From Streptomyces sp. S.PB5 (GTDB lineage: Bacteria > Actinomycetota > Actinomycetes > Streptomycetales > Streptomycetaceae): a stretch of 64,000 nt of DNA. The stretch covers positions 1-64,000 of the forward strand of contig NZ_JAQMWP010000018.1 in NCBI RefSeq assembly GCF_030403745.1, written 5' to 3'. Positions within the stretch are counted from its first letter, which is position 1. The number at the start of each line of letters is the position of its first letter. A model generated the notes under the pieces. The model was not told the DNA's origin. It made no database searches and saw only the letters and a list, made by a program, of their open reading frames with translations. Below, piece after piece: positions 8,787-17,431 of the stretch. A program made the position numbers and the translations under genes.

Positions 8787-9469
8787 CGCTCCGGGTCCTG
8801 CTCGCCGACGATCAGGCCCTGCTGCGCGGTGCCTTCCGGATGCTTCTCGACAGCGCCGACGACATCACCGTGGTCGGCGAGGCCGCCGACGGCAGGGAGG
8901 CGGTGCGGCTGACCCGGGAGCTGCGCCCGGACGTGGTGGTCATGGACATCCGCATGCCCGAGGTGGACGGTCTGACCGCGACGTCGCAGATCTGCGCGGA
9001 CCCGGAACTGCGTGCCAGCCGCATCCTGATCCTCACCACGTACGAGACCGACGAGTACGTCGCGCAGGCGCTGCGCGCGGGGGCCGGCGGCTTCATCGGC
9101 AAGGGCATCGGGGCCGAGGACCTGCTGGCCGCCGTGCGTACGATCGCCGAGGGCGACACGCTTCTGTCGCCCGCGGCGACCCGCTCCTTGGTCACCCGTT
9201 TCCTGGCGACACCGGACGACGTGCCACCGCACCTCCCCGAACAGCTCGCCGTGCTCACCCCGCGTGAACGCGAGATGGTGGCTCTGGTGGCGACCGGTCT
9301 GTCCAACCAGGAGATCGCCGAGCGGATGTTCCTCAGCCCTTTCACCGTCCGCGCCCACGTGCAGCGCGCGATGACGAAGCTGGAGGCCCGCGACCGGGCG
9401 CAACTCGTCGTCATCGCCTACCGGACGGGCCTGGCCCACGCCGCCCCCGACGGCGGATCCACGACCTGA
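8783..9469 (+). CDS. Response regulator, NarL/LuxR family
   Basis: DNA-binding response regulator of 228 residues, partner of the kinase just upstream. Receiver domain: acidic pair DD at 9-10, phospho-acceptor Asp55 in VVVMDIRMPEVDG, conserved Lys in GGFIGKG (~108). C-terminal LuxR-type helix-turn-helix: LTPREREMVALVATGLSNQEIAERMFLSPFTVRAHVQRAMTKL. The GTG start overlaps the kinase stop. Candidate targets are the leader repeats upstream of the MMPL and MFS operons, because both copies flank this system; that is a hypothesis. Confidence 0.94.
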   Translation: MTLRVLLADDQALLRGAFRMLLDSADDITVVGEAADGREAVRLTRELRPDVVVMDIRMPEVDGLTATSQICADPELRASRILILTTYETDEYVAQALRAGAGGFIGKGIGAEDLLAAVRTIAEGDTLLSPAATRSLVTRFLATPDDVPPHLPEQLAVLTPREREMVALVATGLSNQEIAERMFLSPFTVRAHVQRAMTKLEARDRAQLVVIAYRTGLAHAAPDGGSTT

Positions 9470-9517
9470 ACACCCTGGCCGTGGCGCGGCATGGCTCAAC
9501 CCGAGTGGGGAATCAAG

Positions 9518-10741
9518 TCATGGCATCGGGGCGAAGTCGGGCAGGGCAAGGGCCGAGTGGGCCGGTCGTGCGGTCGCGGAGGGCATGGTGACCAAATCAC
9601 GCAGCATGGTGTTGCGTTGCTCCAGGGACTGCGCGGTTGTGGGGAAGAGCGTGGCCGCACCGTTGTCGACCAGTGCCTGATTCATGGCCACGAACTCGCG
9701 AAGGTCACGTTCGTAGGCGGCGAAGGCCGCGGTGTGATGCCGGTGCGTGACCAGGGCGTTGGCGAGCACGTAGACACCGACCAGCGCAAGACTTGATCCT
9801 TGCCCGGTGAGGAACGAGGGTGCGTACGCGGCGTCGCCGACGAGTGCGACGCGGCCGCTGGACCAGTGGGGCATGCGGATCTGACCGGCCGTGTCGAAGA
9901 ACAGGTCGTCCGCGCCGCGCATGGCGTCGACGATGCCAGGGACTTCCCAGCCCGCGCCTGCGAAGACCGCGGCGACGAGGTCCCGCTGGGCGTCGGGGTT
10001 GTGGAGGGCGTCCAACGGCGGTTGTGGTCGGTGGAAGTTCAGGAAGGCGTGCAGTTCGTCGTTGTCTCCGACGGCGTAGAGGGCCGCGGCTTTTCCCGGG
10101 GTGTTCCACATCATGAGCTCGTGGGACAGCCCGAAGGTGTTCGGCATGGTGAATATGGCGAAGCAGTAGCCGAGGTAGCGGTGGAACTGTTCTTCGGGGC
10201 CGAACAGGGACTTCCGGGTGGGTGAGTGCATGCCGTCGGCGCCGACCACCAGGTCGAAGGTGCGCTGTCGCCCACTGTGGAACGTGACGTCGACCCCTTG
10301 TTCGGACTGGTCGAGGGTCTCGATGGAGTCGTCGAAGAGGAATTCCACGTCGTCGCGGACTATCGCGTAGAGGGCCGCGGCCAGATCCCCACGACGCACC
10401 TCGAGGTCTTGTCCCTCGACACTGCCGGCGACGGCGCCCGGGGTGAGCGAGGCCACTTCACTGCCATCGGCGTCGAGGAAAGTGCAGCGCCGCGAGTCGA
10501 TGTGTGCGTCCCGCAGTCGTGGCAGTATCCCCATCCGCCGGACCACCTCGGTGGCGGTTCCGCGGACGTCGATCGGGTAACCACCGTCGCGCAGCGCGCC
10601 TGCCTTCTCCACCACGGTGACCGCGAATCCGGACCGGTGCAGCCAGTACGCCAGTGCGGGTCCGGCGATACTGGCCCCGGAGATCAGAATTGTGCGCTTC
10701 GCGGTGGAACTCACGTCCATCGACAGGCCGGTGGATGTCAT
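9518..10741 (-). CDS. FAD-dependent aromatic monooxygenase (TetX/PHBH-like)
   Basis: Flavin monooxygenase of the p-hydroxybenzoate hydroxylase fold, 407 residues. Dinucleotide-binding motif ISGASIAGPALAYWL near the N-terminus, VVGADGMHSPTRK (the DG motif) in the middle, and VALVGDAAYAPSFLTGQGSSLAL (GD motif) in the last third. I chose the ATG at 10741 because it overlaps the stop of the upstream MFS gene (ATGA); an in-frame ATG at 10723 is possible. A pump coupled to this type of enzyme suggests an inactivate-and-export resistance pair, or a tailoring step for a small aromatic compound. The substrate is unknown. Confidence 0.87.
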   Translation of the reverse strand: MTSTGLSMDVSSTAKRTILISGASIAGPALAYWLHRSGFAVTVVEKAGALRDGGYPIDVRGTATEVVRRMGILPRLRDAHIDSRRCTFLDADGSEVASLTPGAVAGSVEGQDLEVRRGDLAAALYAIVRDDVEFLFDDSIETLDQSEQGVDVTFHSGRQRTFDLVVGADGMHSPTRKSLFGPEEQFHRYLGYCFAIFTMPNTFGLSHELMMWNTPGKAAALYAVGDNDELHAFLNFHRPQPPLDALHNPDAQRDLVAAVFAGAGWEVPGIVDAMRGADDLFFDTAGQIRMPHWSSGRVALVGDAAYAPSFLTGQGSSLALVGVYVLANALVTHRHHTAAFAAYERDLREFVAMNQALVDNGAATLFPTTAQSLEQRNTMLRDLVTMPSATARPAHSALALPDFAPMP

Positions 10742-12153
10742 GCCTGGGTTCCCTTCTTCGTCATTCGGACAACGAGCAGTGACAGGGCGGCGACGAGGCC
10801 GGCGACGGCGAAGCCTGTGGCAAAGGCCGATTCGGCCGGACGGTCCGTCATCGGCTCGGCCCCGGCGGCGAGGATCGCGCCGCCGATCTGGACTCCCACG
10901 GCGACGCCGATCACGCGGGTCACCACGAGCAGGCTGGTGGCGATGCCGGTGTCCTTGGTCTCGACGGCGGTGGCAATACCGGCGAGCAGCGCTGTGCTGC
11001 CGACGCCCGCGGCGAACGCGGTCAACACCTTCGCGAGGACGAGCTGCCATGCGGCGCCGTGCAGCGACGCCAGCGCTGTCAGCGTGGCCACCGTGACCAC
11101 GGTGCTCACGACGACGACGGCACGCGGGCCGAAACGCCGCGCCGCGATCCCGCCGACCGAATCGCTCACCGCCCCGGCGATGGCGCCGGGAAGCAGAAAC
11201 AGTCCGATGTCGGTGGTGTCGGCTCCGAAGCCGTACCCGTCGGCCGATACGGCGAACAGCTGCGGGAGCAGAAAGATCACCATGCCGGAGCTGGCGGTGA
11301 TGAAGAAGGTGAGCACGCACGAACGCCACATGGCGGACCTTGTCAGCATGCGCAGATCGACCATCGGTGAGGTCGCCCGGCGTTCGACGACGACCCATCC
11401 GGTCGCGAGGACGGCCACGACCACCGCGATGGCGCTGATCCCGAGGGGTGGCAGGCCGCCGTCCCTCGTCACCGTCACCAGCCCGAGCATGAACGCGAGC
11501 AACGTGCCGCTCAGCAGAAGCACGCCTGGCCAGTCGATCCGGTGGTCCGAGTGACTTGGTGGATCAGGCGGCATCACTCGAGCGACGACCGACGTCGTCG
11601 CGATGATCGCGATCGTCGGCAGCGCGAACATCCAATGCCAGGACAGTCCTTCTGCGATCGGCCCGGCAAACAGCATTCCCACCATGCTGCCGCCCGTGAA
11701 CAGCGCGACGACCAGTCCGATCGCCGCCTGTGAGGCTCCTGCCGGGAGGTGTTTGCGCACCAGGATGAACGAGAGGGGCAGCGCACCGACCATGACGCCC
11801 TGCAGCACCTGGCCGAGCAACAACACCGGCAGGTTCGGCGCCAGGCCGGCCAGCAGGCCACCGGCCGAGACCACGGCCATCAGCCGGACCAGCACCCGCT
11901 TTCCGCCGTAGCGGTCGCCGAGTTTGCCTGCGACGGGTGTGACGACCGCACCGGTGATGAGCAATGTGTTGCCGATCAGCGCGCCTTCGGCAGGGCTGAC
12001 CCCCAACTCACGTTGCAGCAGCGGCAGGGCAGGCTCCACCACGGACTGCAGGGCACCGAGGGAGAGTGCCAGGATGCCGAGAGCACCGATCGACAGCCTC
12101 CCGATGCGGACAGGGGACACCACGACTTCGGACGCAGACGTCCGTTGCACCAT
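10738..12153 (-). CDS. MFS drug-exporter-like transporter (DHA2 type)
   Basis: Major facilitator exporter of 471 residues with about 14 hydrophobic segments. Early features are the LGALQSVVEPALPLLQRELG opening (helix 1) and GKLGDRYGGKRVLVR (motif A between helices 2 and 3). The ATG at 12153 has GGAG about 10 bases upstream, inside the leader repeat. An upstream in-frame extension translates the leader itself and is rejected. First gene of a two-gene unit with the FAD monooxygenase, coupled by a 4-base overlap. Its leader is nearly identical to that of the MMPL operon on the other strand, so the two units probably share a signal. Confidence 0.9.
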   Translation of the reverse strand: MVQRTSASEVVVSPVRIGRLSIGALGILALSLGALQSVVEPALPLLQRELGVSPAEGALIGNTLLITGAVVTPVAGKLGDRYGGKRVLVRLMAVVSAGGLLAGLAPNLPVLLLGQVLQGVMVGALPLSFILVRKHLPAGASQAAIGLVVALFTGGSMVGMLFAGPIAEGLSWHWMFALPTIAIIATTSVVARVMPPDPPSHSDHRIDWPGVLLLSGTLLAFMLGLVTVTRDGGLPPLGISAIAVVVAVLATGWVVVERRATSPMVDLRMLTRSAMWRSCVLTFFITASSGMVIFLLPQLFAVSADGYGFGADTTDIGLFLLPGAIAGAVSDSVGGIAARRFGPRAVVVVSTVVTVATLTALASLHGAAWQLVLAKVLTAFAAGVGSTALLAGIATAVETKDTGIATSLLVVTRVIGVAVGVQIGGAILAAGAEPMTDRPAESAFATGFAVAGLVAALSLLVVRMTKKGTQA

Positions 12154-12156
12154 CTG

Positions 12157-12312
12157 TTGATCACTCCAGACACCGCTGGGCCAGGGGAATGCGCGAGATC
12201 CGCGCGCCTCCCACACTTCCCTCCGGTGTCCCGCCGGGCATCGTCCTGCGTCGCCGTCTTCCCCTGGTGTGCCCGGACCAGCCACGCCCCCGTCCTGGTG
12301 CCTGCGCACTAC
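12157..12312 (-). repeat. Leader repeat copy B (upstream of MFS-monooxygenase operon)
   Basis: Second copy of the ~156-bp leader, inverted relative to copy A (5058-5213). It ends 3 bases before the MFS start codon. The two copies enclose both operons in convergent orientation. Confidence 0.85.
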
Positions 12313-12447
12313 GGAGGGCCTGGAGGCAGGAAGTCCCGAGCCGTCCGCGAGCGGTGATGCTGGGCAGGGAGAAGGGGTGATCCGGGGTCGCGTGTGACGC
12401 CCGCGGTTCGTCTCGACGTCGATGCGGCCTCGGCGCGCAGTCGTCAA

Positions 12448-12480
12448 AGGGCCCGTCAGCGCCATGTGCTGACGGGCCCT
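12448..12480 (-). terminator. Strong hairpin terminator of the 145-aa secreted protein gene
   Basis: 13-bp perfect stem AGGGCCCGTCAGC / GCTGACGGGCCCT with a 7-base loop, 12 bases after the stop codon at 12493. There is no T-run, as is common in Streptomyces. Confidence 0.8.
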
Positions 12481-12492
12481 CAGGAACGACTG

Positions 12493-12930
12493 TCAGGGCC
12501 TCGTGTAATTCATGGGGGTGGAGCAGTACTTGGGATCACCGTTCACCAGCGTGCAGACGGTGATCTTGATGCGGTTGATTCCGCCTTCGAGGTTCGTGTC
12601 GCCGATGGTGAAGTTGAAGCCCCGCCTGCTGCCGTTGGCGGCGGTTCTGTGATCGGAATCGATCTTGACTGATCCCGCGTAGGCGTCGAAATAGGCGGTG
12701 GTCGGCCTGCCGTCCTCGAAGTAGGACTCGACCCCGCCCGTGACTCCCGCGGTGCGGTTGTACCACGTGATGCTGCCGTCGACGAAGCCTTGTTCCGTGT
12801 CCGGGTCGCAGTACGGGTTGCAGACGTTGAAATCCACCGTCGGGTAGGCCGCAGCAGGGCCTGCGGCGACACCGAGGGCGGCGCAGGCTCCGACGACGCC
12901 GACTGCCAGCCTTCTCGTGAACTGAGACAA
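12493..12930 (-). CDS. Small secreted protein of unknown function
   Basis: 145-residue exported protein. The start is a TTG at 12930 with GAGAGG close upstream; an in-frame stop just before it excludes a longer protein. A Sec signal peptide (RRLAVGVVGACAALGVAAG, cleavage near AAA-YP) is followed by a ~115-residue mature domain with four cysteines (CNPYCD, and a C-terminal TVC...KYC pair) that could form two disulfides, and many Asn/Thr/Gly residues as in beta-rich exported domains. I do not recognise the family. It is monocistronic, with its own terminator. Confidence 0.8.
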   Translation of the reverse strand: MSQFTRRLAVGVVGACAALGVAAGPAAAYPTVDFNVCNPYCDPDTEQGFVDGSITWYNRTAGVTGGVESYFEDGRPTTAYFDAYAGSVKIDSDHRTAANGSRRGFNFTIGDTNLEGGINRIKITVCTLVNGDPKYCSTPMNYTRP

Positions 12931-13086
12931 GGGTTACCTCTCCACTCTCGCCAACCGGTTGACGCGTCCTTGGCGGTGCGGGAGCCATCCTGATCCGCGG
13001 TGGGAAGACCGGGAACCTGAAATGTTGCAGGGCCCCGGGGCGACGGCTGCGAATGAGAACGGAAGGGGCGGCTGCCGGGCCGCAGC

Positions 13087-13126
13087 GCGGAGGGTGCCGG
13101 CCGTGGTCCGGCTCGGCGCCCTCCGC
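13087..13126 (-). terminator. Terminator of the MatC-like/PrpF operon
   Basis: 13-bp stem GCGGAGGGTGCCG / CGGCGCCCTCCGC with one T-G wobble and a 14-base loop, 21 bases past the carrier stop codon. Confidence 0.7.
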
Positions 13127-13147
13127 TGTCCGTCGTCGGTCTTTGCG

Positions 13148-14401
13148 CTAGGACCAGGGCAGGACCAGGGCGCCCCAGGCGATGACGGGGCCGAAGGCGA
13201 CGATGCCGCTCGTGTAGCCGATGACCTGGCGGTAGAAGCGACGGGTGTCCACGCCGCGGGCGTTGCTGAGGACCAGTGCTCCGTTGGTCGAGAAGGGAGA
13301 GGTGTCGACGATCGTCGTGGAGACGGCGAGCGCGGCGATCAGTCCGGCGGCGCTGAGATGGCTGGACAGCAGCAGGGGGACGGCGAGGGGGATGATCGCG
13401 GTCAGGATCGCCGTGGAGGAGGCGAAGGCGGAGGTGATGGCCACGGTGAAGCACAGCAGCAGGGCCACGACGAGCGGGGCGCCCAGGCCGGCGGCGTGCT
13501 CGGAGAGTTCCTCGATGATGCCGGCCTTCTCCAGCATCGCGATGTACGTCATCATGCCCGCGACCAGCAGCAGGGTGGACCAGCTGACGCCGTCGACGGC
13601 CTTCTCCTGCCGCTTCATGTCCACCAGGGCCAGCAGAGCGCCCGCGGCCAGCGCGAGGAAGCCGATCTCCAGGTGGAAGCCGAGCGCGCCGACGACGAGG
13701 GCCACCAGGGAGGCGAGGGTGAGCCACTGGCGCCAGTCGGGGCTGCCGGAGACGGCGAGGTCCTCGTCGTCGGCTGTCTGCGCGGGGCCCTCGGCCAGCG
13801 GGGCGGGGCGCTTGGCGAGCAGGACGTAGGTGAGGACCGCGAGCACGAGGTTGATCACGAAGCTGGCGCTGAACAGCGCCACGGCCGAGACATGCACCTC
13901 GCTCTTGTCTACGAGGCCCAGCACCAGCGCACCGGAGACGGCCAGTGGCGAGAACGCGCCCGCGTGCCCGCCGCTGATCACCATCATGCCGACGACCAGT
14001 GGGTTGAGCTTGTAGCGGTAGGCGAAGTTCATGCCGATCGGCGCGAGGATCGCCACCGCGGCCGGGGTGAACGTACCGAACGCCGTCAGCAGGGCGGCCA
14101 CCAGGAACAGCACCCAGGGGATGAGCTCGACCTTGCCGCGCACCAGCCTGACCCCCGCCGCGACCAGCCAGTCGATGGTGCCGTTGCGGCGGGCGACGGA
14201 GAACAGGTAGGTGACGCCGACGATGGTGACGAAGAGCTTCGCCGGGAAACCCTCGAAGATCTCGTCCTCGGTGAGGCCGAGTGAGGCGGTCCCGACCGCG
14301 AAGGTGGCGACGAACGCGAGGATGCCCAGGTTGATCGGCAGCACGGTGCCGACCACGAACATCACCAACAGGGCGCCTACGGAGATCACTTCAACAGACA
14401 T
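13148..14401 (-). CDS. Dicarboxylate carrier, MatC/ion-transporter superfamily
   Basis: Integral membrane carrier, 417 residues with about 11-12 hydrophobic segments. It resembles the MatC-type dicarboxylate carriers (N-terminal VLPINLGILAFVATFAVG) and shows the internal twofold layout of the ion-transporter superfamily, with the substrate-loop motif SSTAILTAIIPLAVP in the second half and ISGGHAGAFSPLAVSG in the first. The ATG at 14401 follows AAGGAC. It lies 98 bases after the PrpF-family gene on the same strand. It is expected to import the carboxylic acid on which that enzyme acts; identity of the acid is not determined. Confidence 0.85.
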   Translation of the reverse strand: MSVEVISVGALLVMFVVGTVLPINLGILAFVATFAVGTASLGLTEDEIFEGFPAKLFVTIVGVTYLFSVARRNGTIDWLVAAGVRLVRGKVELIPWVLFLVAALLTAFGTFTPAAVAILAPIGMNFAYRYKLNPLVVGMMVISGGHAGAFSPLAVSGALVLGLVDKSEVHVSAVALFSASFVINLVLAVLTYVLLAKRPAPLAEGPAQTADDEDLAVSGSPDWRQWLTLASLVALVVGALGFHLEIGFLALAAGALLALVDMKRQEKAVDGVSWSTLLLVAGMMTYIAMLEKAGIIEELSEHAAGLGAPLVVALLLCFTVAITSAFASSTAILTAIIPLAVPLLLSSHLSAAGLIAALAVSTTIVDTSPFSTNGALVLSNARGVDTRRFYRQVIGYTSGIVAFGPVIAWGALVLPWS

Positions 14402-14499
14402 CTTTGTCCTTGGTGCGGTGGGGACGGGATGGCGCGCCCCGAGGGCGCGAGGGTAGCGCGGCGGGGAGCCGGCATGACAGAGGAGAGGTCTGGCGCGGT

Positions 14500-15621
14500 T
14501 CAGGCTGCTTGCGGGCGGTCTGCCTGCGGTACGTAGATCCGGGCGTCGGCGAGCAGCCGGGCCGCGCGCTGCACGGTGACCCGGTGCGGCAGGCCGTCCC
14601 GTACGTCGGTGCAGCGGACCGCGACGACACCGGCGGGCGTGCCGAGGCGCAGCCACTCGTCCCTCGGGCCGCCCGTGATCCGGGAGACCACGGACCCCTC
14701 CAGCAGCCCGGCCGCCGCGACGGCGACTGCCGAGGTCAGGCCGATGGCGGGGTGCGGGGCGTTCATGGTGAGCATGCGCACCGACACGTCGTAGTCCTCG
14801 GCACCGACCGGTTCACCGAGCGTGGTGGCGTACGGCACCGGCGGGCCGACCAAGCCCACCTTGGGCACCGCGTCGCCCGGTTCCTCGCCCGGCTGGAGCA
14901 GTCCCATCAGGGGAGCGGCGGCATGGCGGACGGTACGCAGCCAGGGGACGTCCGCGCCCATCCGCCCCAGGGATTCGGCACCGGTACGCCCGGCACTGGC
15001 GGCGTCGACGAGGACGACCGGAGCGCCTGCGGCCACCATGCTCACGCGGACCGGCTCGGCGGCGCCGACCCGCAGGTCCTGGGCGGCCCGGCCGGTGGGG
15101 AGGAGCAGGCGGTCGGTGTCATTGGCGGGGTCGCGGAAGGTGAGGCCGACCGCGACCCCACCGGCACGGGTGCCGGGTACGGTCTGGTGGCCGAAGTGGC
15201 GCACCACGCCTCCCCGGGTGTCGACGATTCCTTCGAGGACCGAGCCGGTATTGATGTTGCGCATCACCACGCGGGTCTGGTCGCCGGTGACCGGAACCAG
15301 TCCTTTGGTCACCGCGTACAGGGCGACGCCGGTGGCGCAGTTGCCGCAGTTGCTCGTCCACTCCACCGAGCCTGTGCCGATGCCGACTTGGGCGAAGAGG
15401 TAGTCGACGTCGATGCCGGGCTCGGGTGAGGCGCTGACCACGGCAGCCTTGGAGGTCGTCGGGGTCGCCCCGCCCACCCCGTCCAGCTCTACGGGATCGG
15501 TCGCGCCGTACGCGGCGACCAGAAGGCTTTCGAGGTCGCCGCGGTCGGCGGGGACATCGACCTGGTTGAACAGCCAGCACTTGCTTGTGCCGCCACGTAC
15601 CAGGGTCGCGGGAATGTGCAC
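14500..15621 (-). CDS. PrpF-family isomerase (aconitate/oxalomesaconate tautomerase-like)
   Basis: 373-residue enzyme with the PrpF fold (related to diaminopimelate epimerase). The family moves double bonds in unsaturated tricarboxylic acids such as aconitate or 4-oxalomesaconate. The N-terminal MxxRGGTSKCW-like motif appears as LVRGGTSKCWLF, and SNCGNCATGVALYAV holds the CGN cysteine region near residue 90. GTG start at 15621 with AGGAAGAG upstream. First gene of the unit with the MatC-like carrier, and divergent from a LysR gene. A tricarboxylate uptake and isomerisation role is the simplest reading. Confidence 0.85.
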   Translation of the reverse strand: MHIPATLVRGGTSKCWLFNQVDVPADRGDLESLLVAAYGATDPVELDGVGGATPTTSKAAVVSASPEPGIDVDYLFAQVGIGTGSVEWTSNCGNCATGVALYAVTKGLVPVTGDQTRVVMRNINTGSVLEGIVDTRGGVVRHFGHQTVPGTRAGGVAVGLTFRDPANDTDRLLLPTGRAAQDLRVGAAEPVRVSMVAAGAPVVLVDAASAGRTGAESLGRMGADVPWLRTVRHAAAPLMGLLQPGEEPGDAVPKVGLVGPPVPYATTLGEPVGAEDYDVSVRMLTMNAPHPAIGLTSAVAVAAAGLLEGSVVSRITGGPRDEWLRLGTPAGVVAVRCTDVRDGLPHRVTVQRAARLLADARIYVPQADRPQAA

Positions 15622-15793
15622 GTCTGAGGCTCTTCCTGGATCAACGGGGGTAGGGGAAGCGGCCGAGGCGGTGGTTACGGGCGTGTGGCGGGCCGGTTAA
15701 CCGCTCGGCGATTGCGCAGACCTTGGCAGAGGTGTGACTTCGGAACAATCGCAGTTCGCTTCACCTGGGTTCAGCTCAGCTAAAGTCATCGGC
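15622..15793. promoter_or_regulatory. Divergent LysR/PrpF control region
   Basis: 172-base region between the divergent PrpF and LysR starts, where a LysR regulator would be expected to bind. CAGCTCAGCTAAAG (15772-15785) includes the short symmetric AGCTNAGCT; no textbook T-N11-A box is certain. No ribosome site precedes the LysR ATG, and TAAAGT lies only 8 bases before it, so a leaderless transcript is possible. Confidence 0.4.
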
Positions 15794-16747
15794 ATGTTGA
15801 ACGTGCGCCGTCTGCTGCTGCTCACCGAGGCCGCCGAACGCGGTTCGCTCACGGCCGCGGCGGAAGCCCTCGGCATGACGACCTCCGCCGCCTCCCAGCA
15901 GATGTCCCTGCTGGAGCAGGAGGCGGGCCAGCCCCTGATCGAGCGGCTGCCCCGGGGTATCCGCCCCACCCCGGCGGGTGCCGCGCTGGCCGAACGCGGT
16001 CAGGCGATCCGCCGGGAGCTGCGTGCCGCCCAGGCCGACCTGGACTCCTTCACCGCCCTCGACCAGGGCAGCTTGCGCCTCGGTTCCTTCCCCACGGCGA
16101 GCGCGTCGCTGCTGCCGTTGGCGCTCACACGGTTCCGGCGGCGCCATGCCGGCATCCGCATCGAGGTGCGTGCCGGAGTTCTCGCGGAGCTCAGGGAGAT
16201 GCTGCACACCGGTGAGGTGGACCAAGGGCTGCTCTGGGACTACGAGTGGAACCGCTTCGACGATCCGGCGCTTGCCCTCACCCACCTGCTGGACGACCCC
16301 ACGGTGCTGGTCGTCCCGGCCGACTCGCCCCTGCGCACCCGTCCCTCCGTGCGGCTCGGTGACCTCGCCGACCAGGAGTGGATCATCCGCGCCGACAACC
16401 ATCCCGGCGCCGACGTCCTGCGCCGCAGCTGCCGCCAGGCGGGGTTCGAGCCGCGCATCGCCTACTCCTCGCACGACTACCAGGAAGCGCAGGCCATGGT
16501 CGCCGCCGGTCTCGGCATCGCGCTCGCACCCCGCCTGGCACTCACCAGCCGACGCAGCGACGTACGCCTGCTGCCGTTCGCCTCCGACGTCCCGGCGCCC
16601 ACCCGCCGTATCCTCCTCGCCCGCGCCGCGGCCCGCCCCGCCACCCCGCCCGCCCAGGCGATGGCCCGCGTCCTGCGCACCGTGGCACAGAAATTCGCCG
16701 CCCCGGACCTGCACCGGGCCCAGCTGGGCGCGGTCCGGCGGGGCTGA
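15794..16747 (+). CDS. LysR-family transcriptional regulator
   Basis: 317-residue LysR regulator. Winged helix-turn-helix at residues ~3-60 (RRLLLLTEAAERGSLTAAAEALGMTTSAASQQMSLLEQE), followed by the periplasmic-binding-like effector domain. The ATG at 15794 gives the usual short N-terminus; an upstream in-frame GTG is possible but adds an unusual extension. It is divergent from the PrpF/MatC-like operon, the classical arrangement for a LysR activator of a catabolic operon, with the imported acid or its isomer as probable co-inducer. That link is inferred from position. Confidence 0.92.
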   Translation: MLNVRRLLLLTEAAERGSLTAAAEALGMTTSAASQQMSLLEQEAGQPLIERLPRGIRPTPAGAALAERGQAIRRELRAAQADLDSFTALDQGSLRLGSFPTASASLLPLALTRFRRRHAGIRIEVRAGVLAELREMLHTGEVDQGLLWDYEWNRFDDPALALTHLLDDPTVLVVPADSPLRTRPSVRLGDLADQEWIIRADNHPGADVLRRSCRQAGFEPRIAYSSHDYQEAQAMVAAGLGIALAPRLALTSRRSDVRLLPFASDVPAPTRRILLARAAARPATPPAQAMARVLRTVAQKFAAPDLHRAQLGAVRRG

Positions 16748-16748
16748 C

Positions 16749-16779
16749 GGCGCGGCACCCGCCCCCGCTGAGCCGCGCC
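16749..16779. terminator. Hairpin between convergent LysR and VOC genes
   Basis: 8-bp GC stem GGCGCGGC / GCCGCGCC with a 15-base loop, directly after the LysR stop. Confidence 0.4.
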
Positions 16780-16832
16780 GGCGAGCGACACGCCCTGGAA
16801 CTCACCCCGCCGGGCCCGGTAGACGGGTCGAG

Positions 16833-17366
16833 TCAGCCGCCGTTCTTGACGGGCGCGCTGCTGCGTCCGTCGCGTCGGCCGCTGAGCTCCGCGTCCAGCG
16901 TCTCCTGGGCCACACGCATGGCCTCGGCGTACACCGGCTCCTGCAACCGCTGCCACATCTCCGCCTCGGGCACGTCCTCCATATGGCTGACCACCCACCA
17001 GATGTTCCCGAACGGGTCCTTGACGCGACCGCCGCGCTGTCCGAAGGCGTCGTTCGTCACCGCGGTGACCACCTGGCCGCCTGCCGCCAGGGCCCGGGAG
17101 AACGTCTCGTCCGCGTCGGCGACGAACACGCGCAGCAGGCTCGGCATGACCGGCCAGTCCGCGCGGCGGTCGAAGGCGAGGACGACCGTGTCGCCGACGC
17201 GGATCTCACCATGTCCGATCAGACCGTCCTCGGTCACCACCCGCCCGAGTTCTTCACCTTCGAAGGCCTGGGCCACGAAGTCGAGAAACGCACCGGTGTC
17301 GTCCGTGACCACCCAGGGGGCCACGCTGGTGTAGCCCTGGGGAGCGGCAGTCCTCTGTTCGGTCAT
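16833..17366 (-). CDS. VOC/glyoxalase-superfamily protein (PhnB-like)
   Basis: 177-residue single-chain VOC-fold protein of the PhnB/YdhE-like group. The ATG at 17366 follows GAAGGGAA. Recognisable parts: YTSVAPWVVTDDTGAFLDFVAQAFEGEE at the start and GGRVKDPFGNIWWVVSHMEDV near residue 130. Members bind a metal or a ligand, and many are of unknown role. It lies 65 bases downstream of the ABC-ATPase gene on the same strand, so read-through from the metallophore operon is possible, but the gap and a separate ribosome site suggest independent function. Confidence 0.8.
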   Translation of the reverse strand: MTEQRTAAPQGYTSVAPWVVTDDTGAFLDFVAQAFEGEELGRVVTEDGLIGHGEIRVGDTVVLAFDRRADWPVMPSLLRVFVADADETFSRALAAGGQVVTAVTNDAFGQRGGRVKDPFGNIWWVVSHMEDVPEAEMWQRLQEPVYAEAMRVAQETLDAELSGRRDGRSSAPVKNGG

Positions 17367-17431
17367 GGTGTTCCCTTCGCCGGTGGTGCCTGACGCTTCG
17401 ACGGTAGGTCGCCAATAGGTCTGTTCCTGTC

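Noticed and set aside
12157..12465. N-terminal extension of the MFS gene through the leader
   Set aside because: The frame is open to 12465, but the extension is the leader repeat itself, lacks hydrophobic or conserved content, and the ATG at 12153 has a proper ribosome site.
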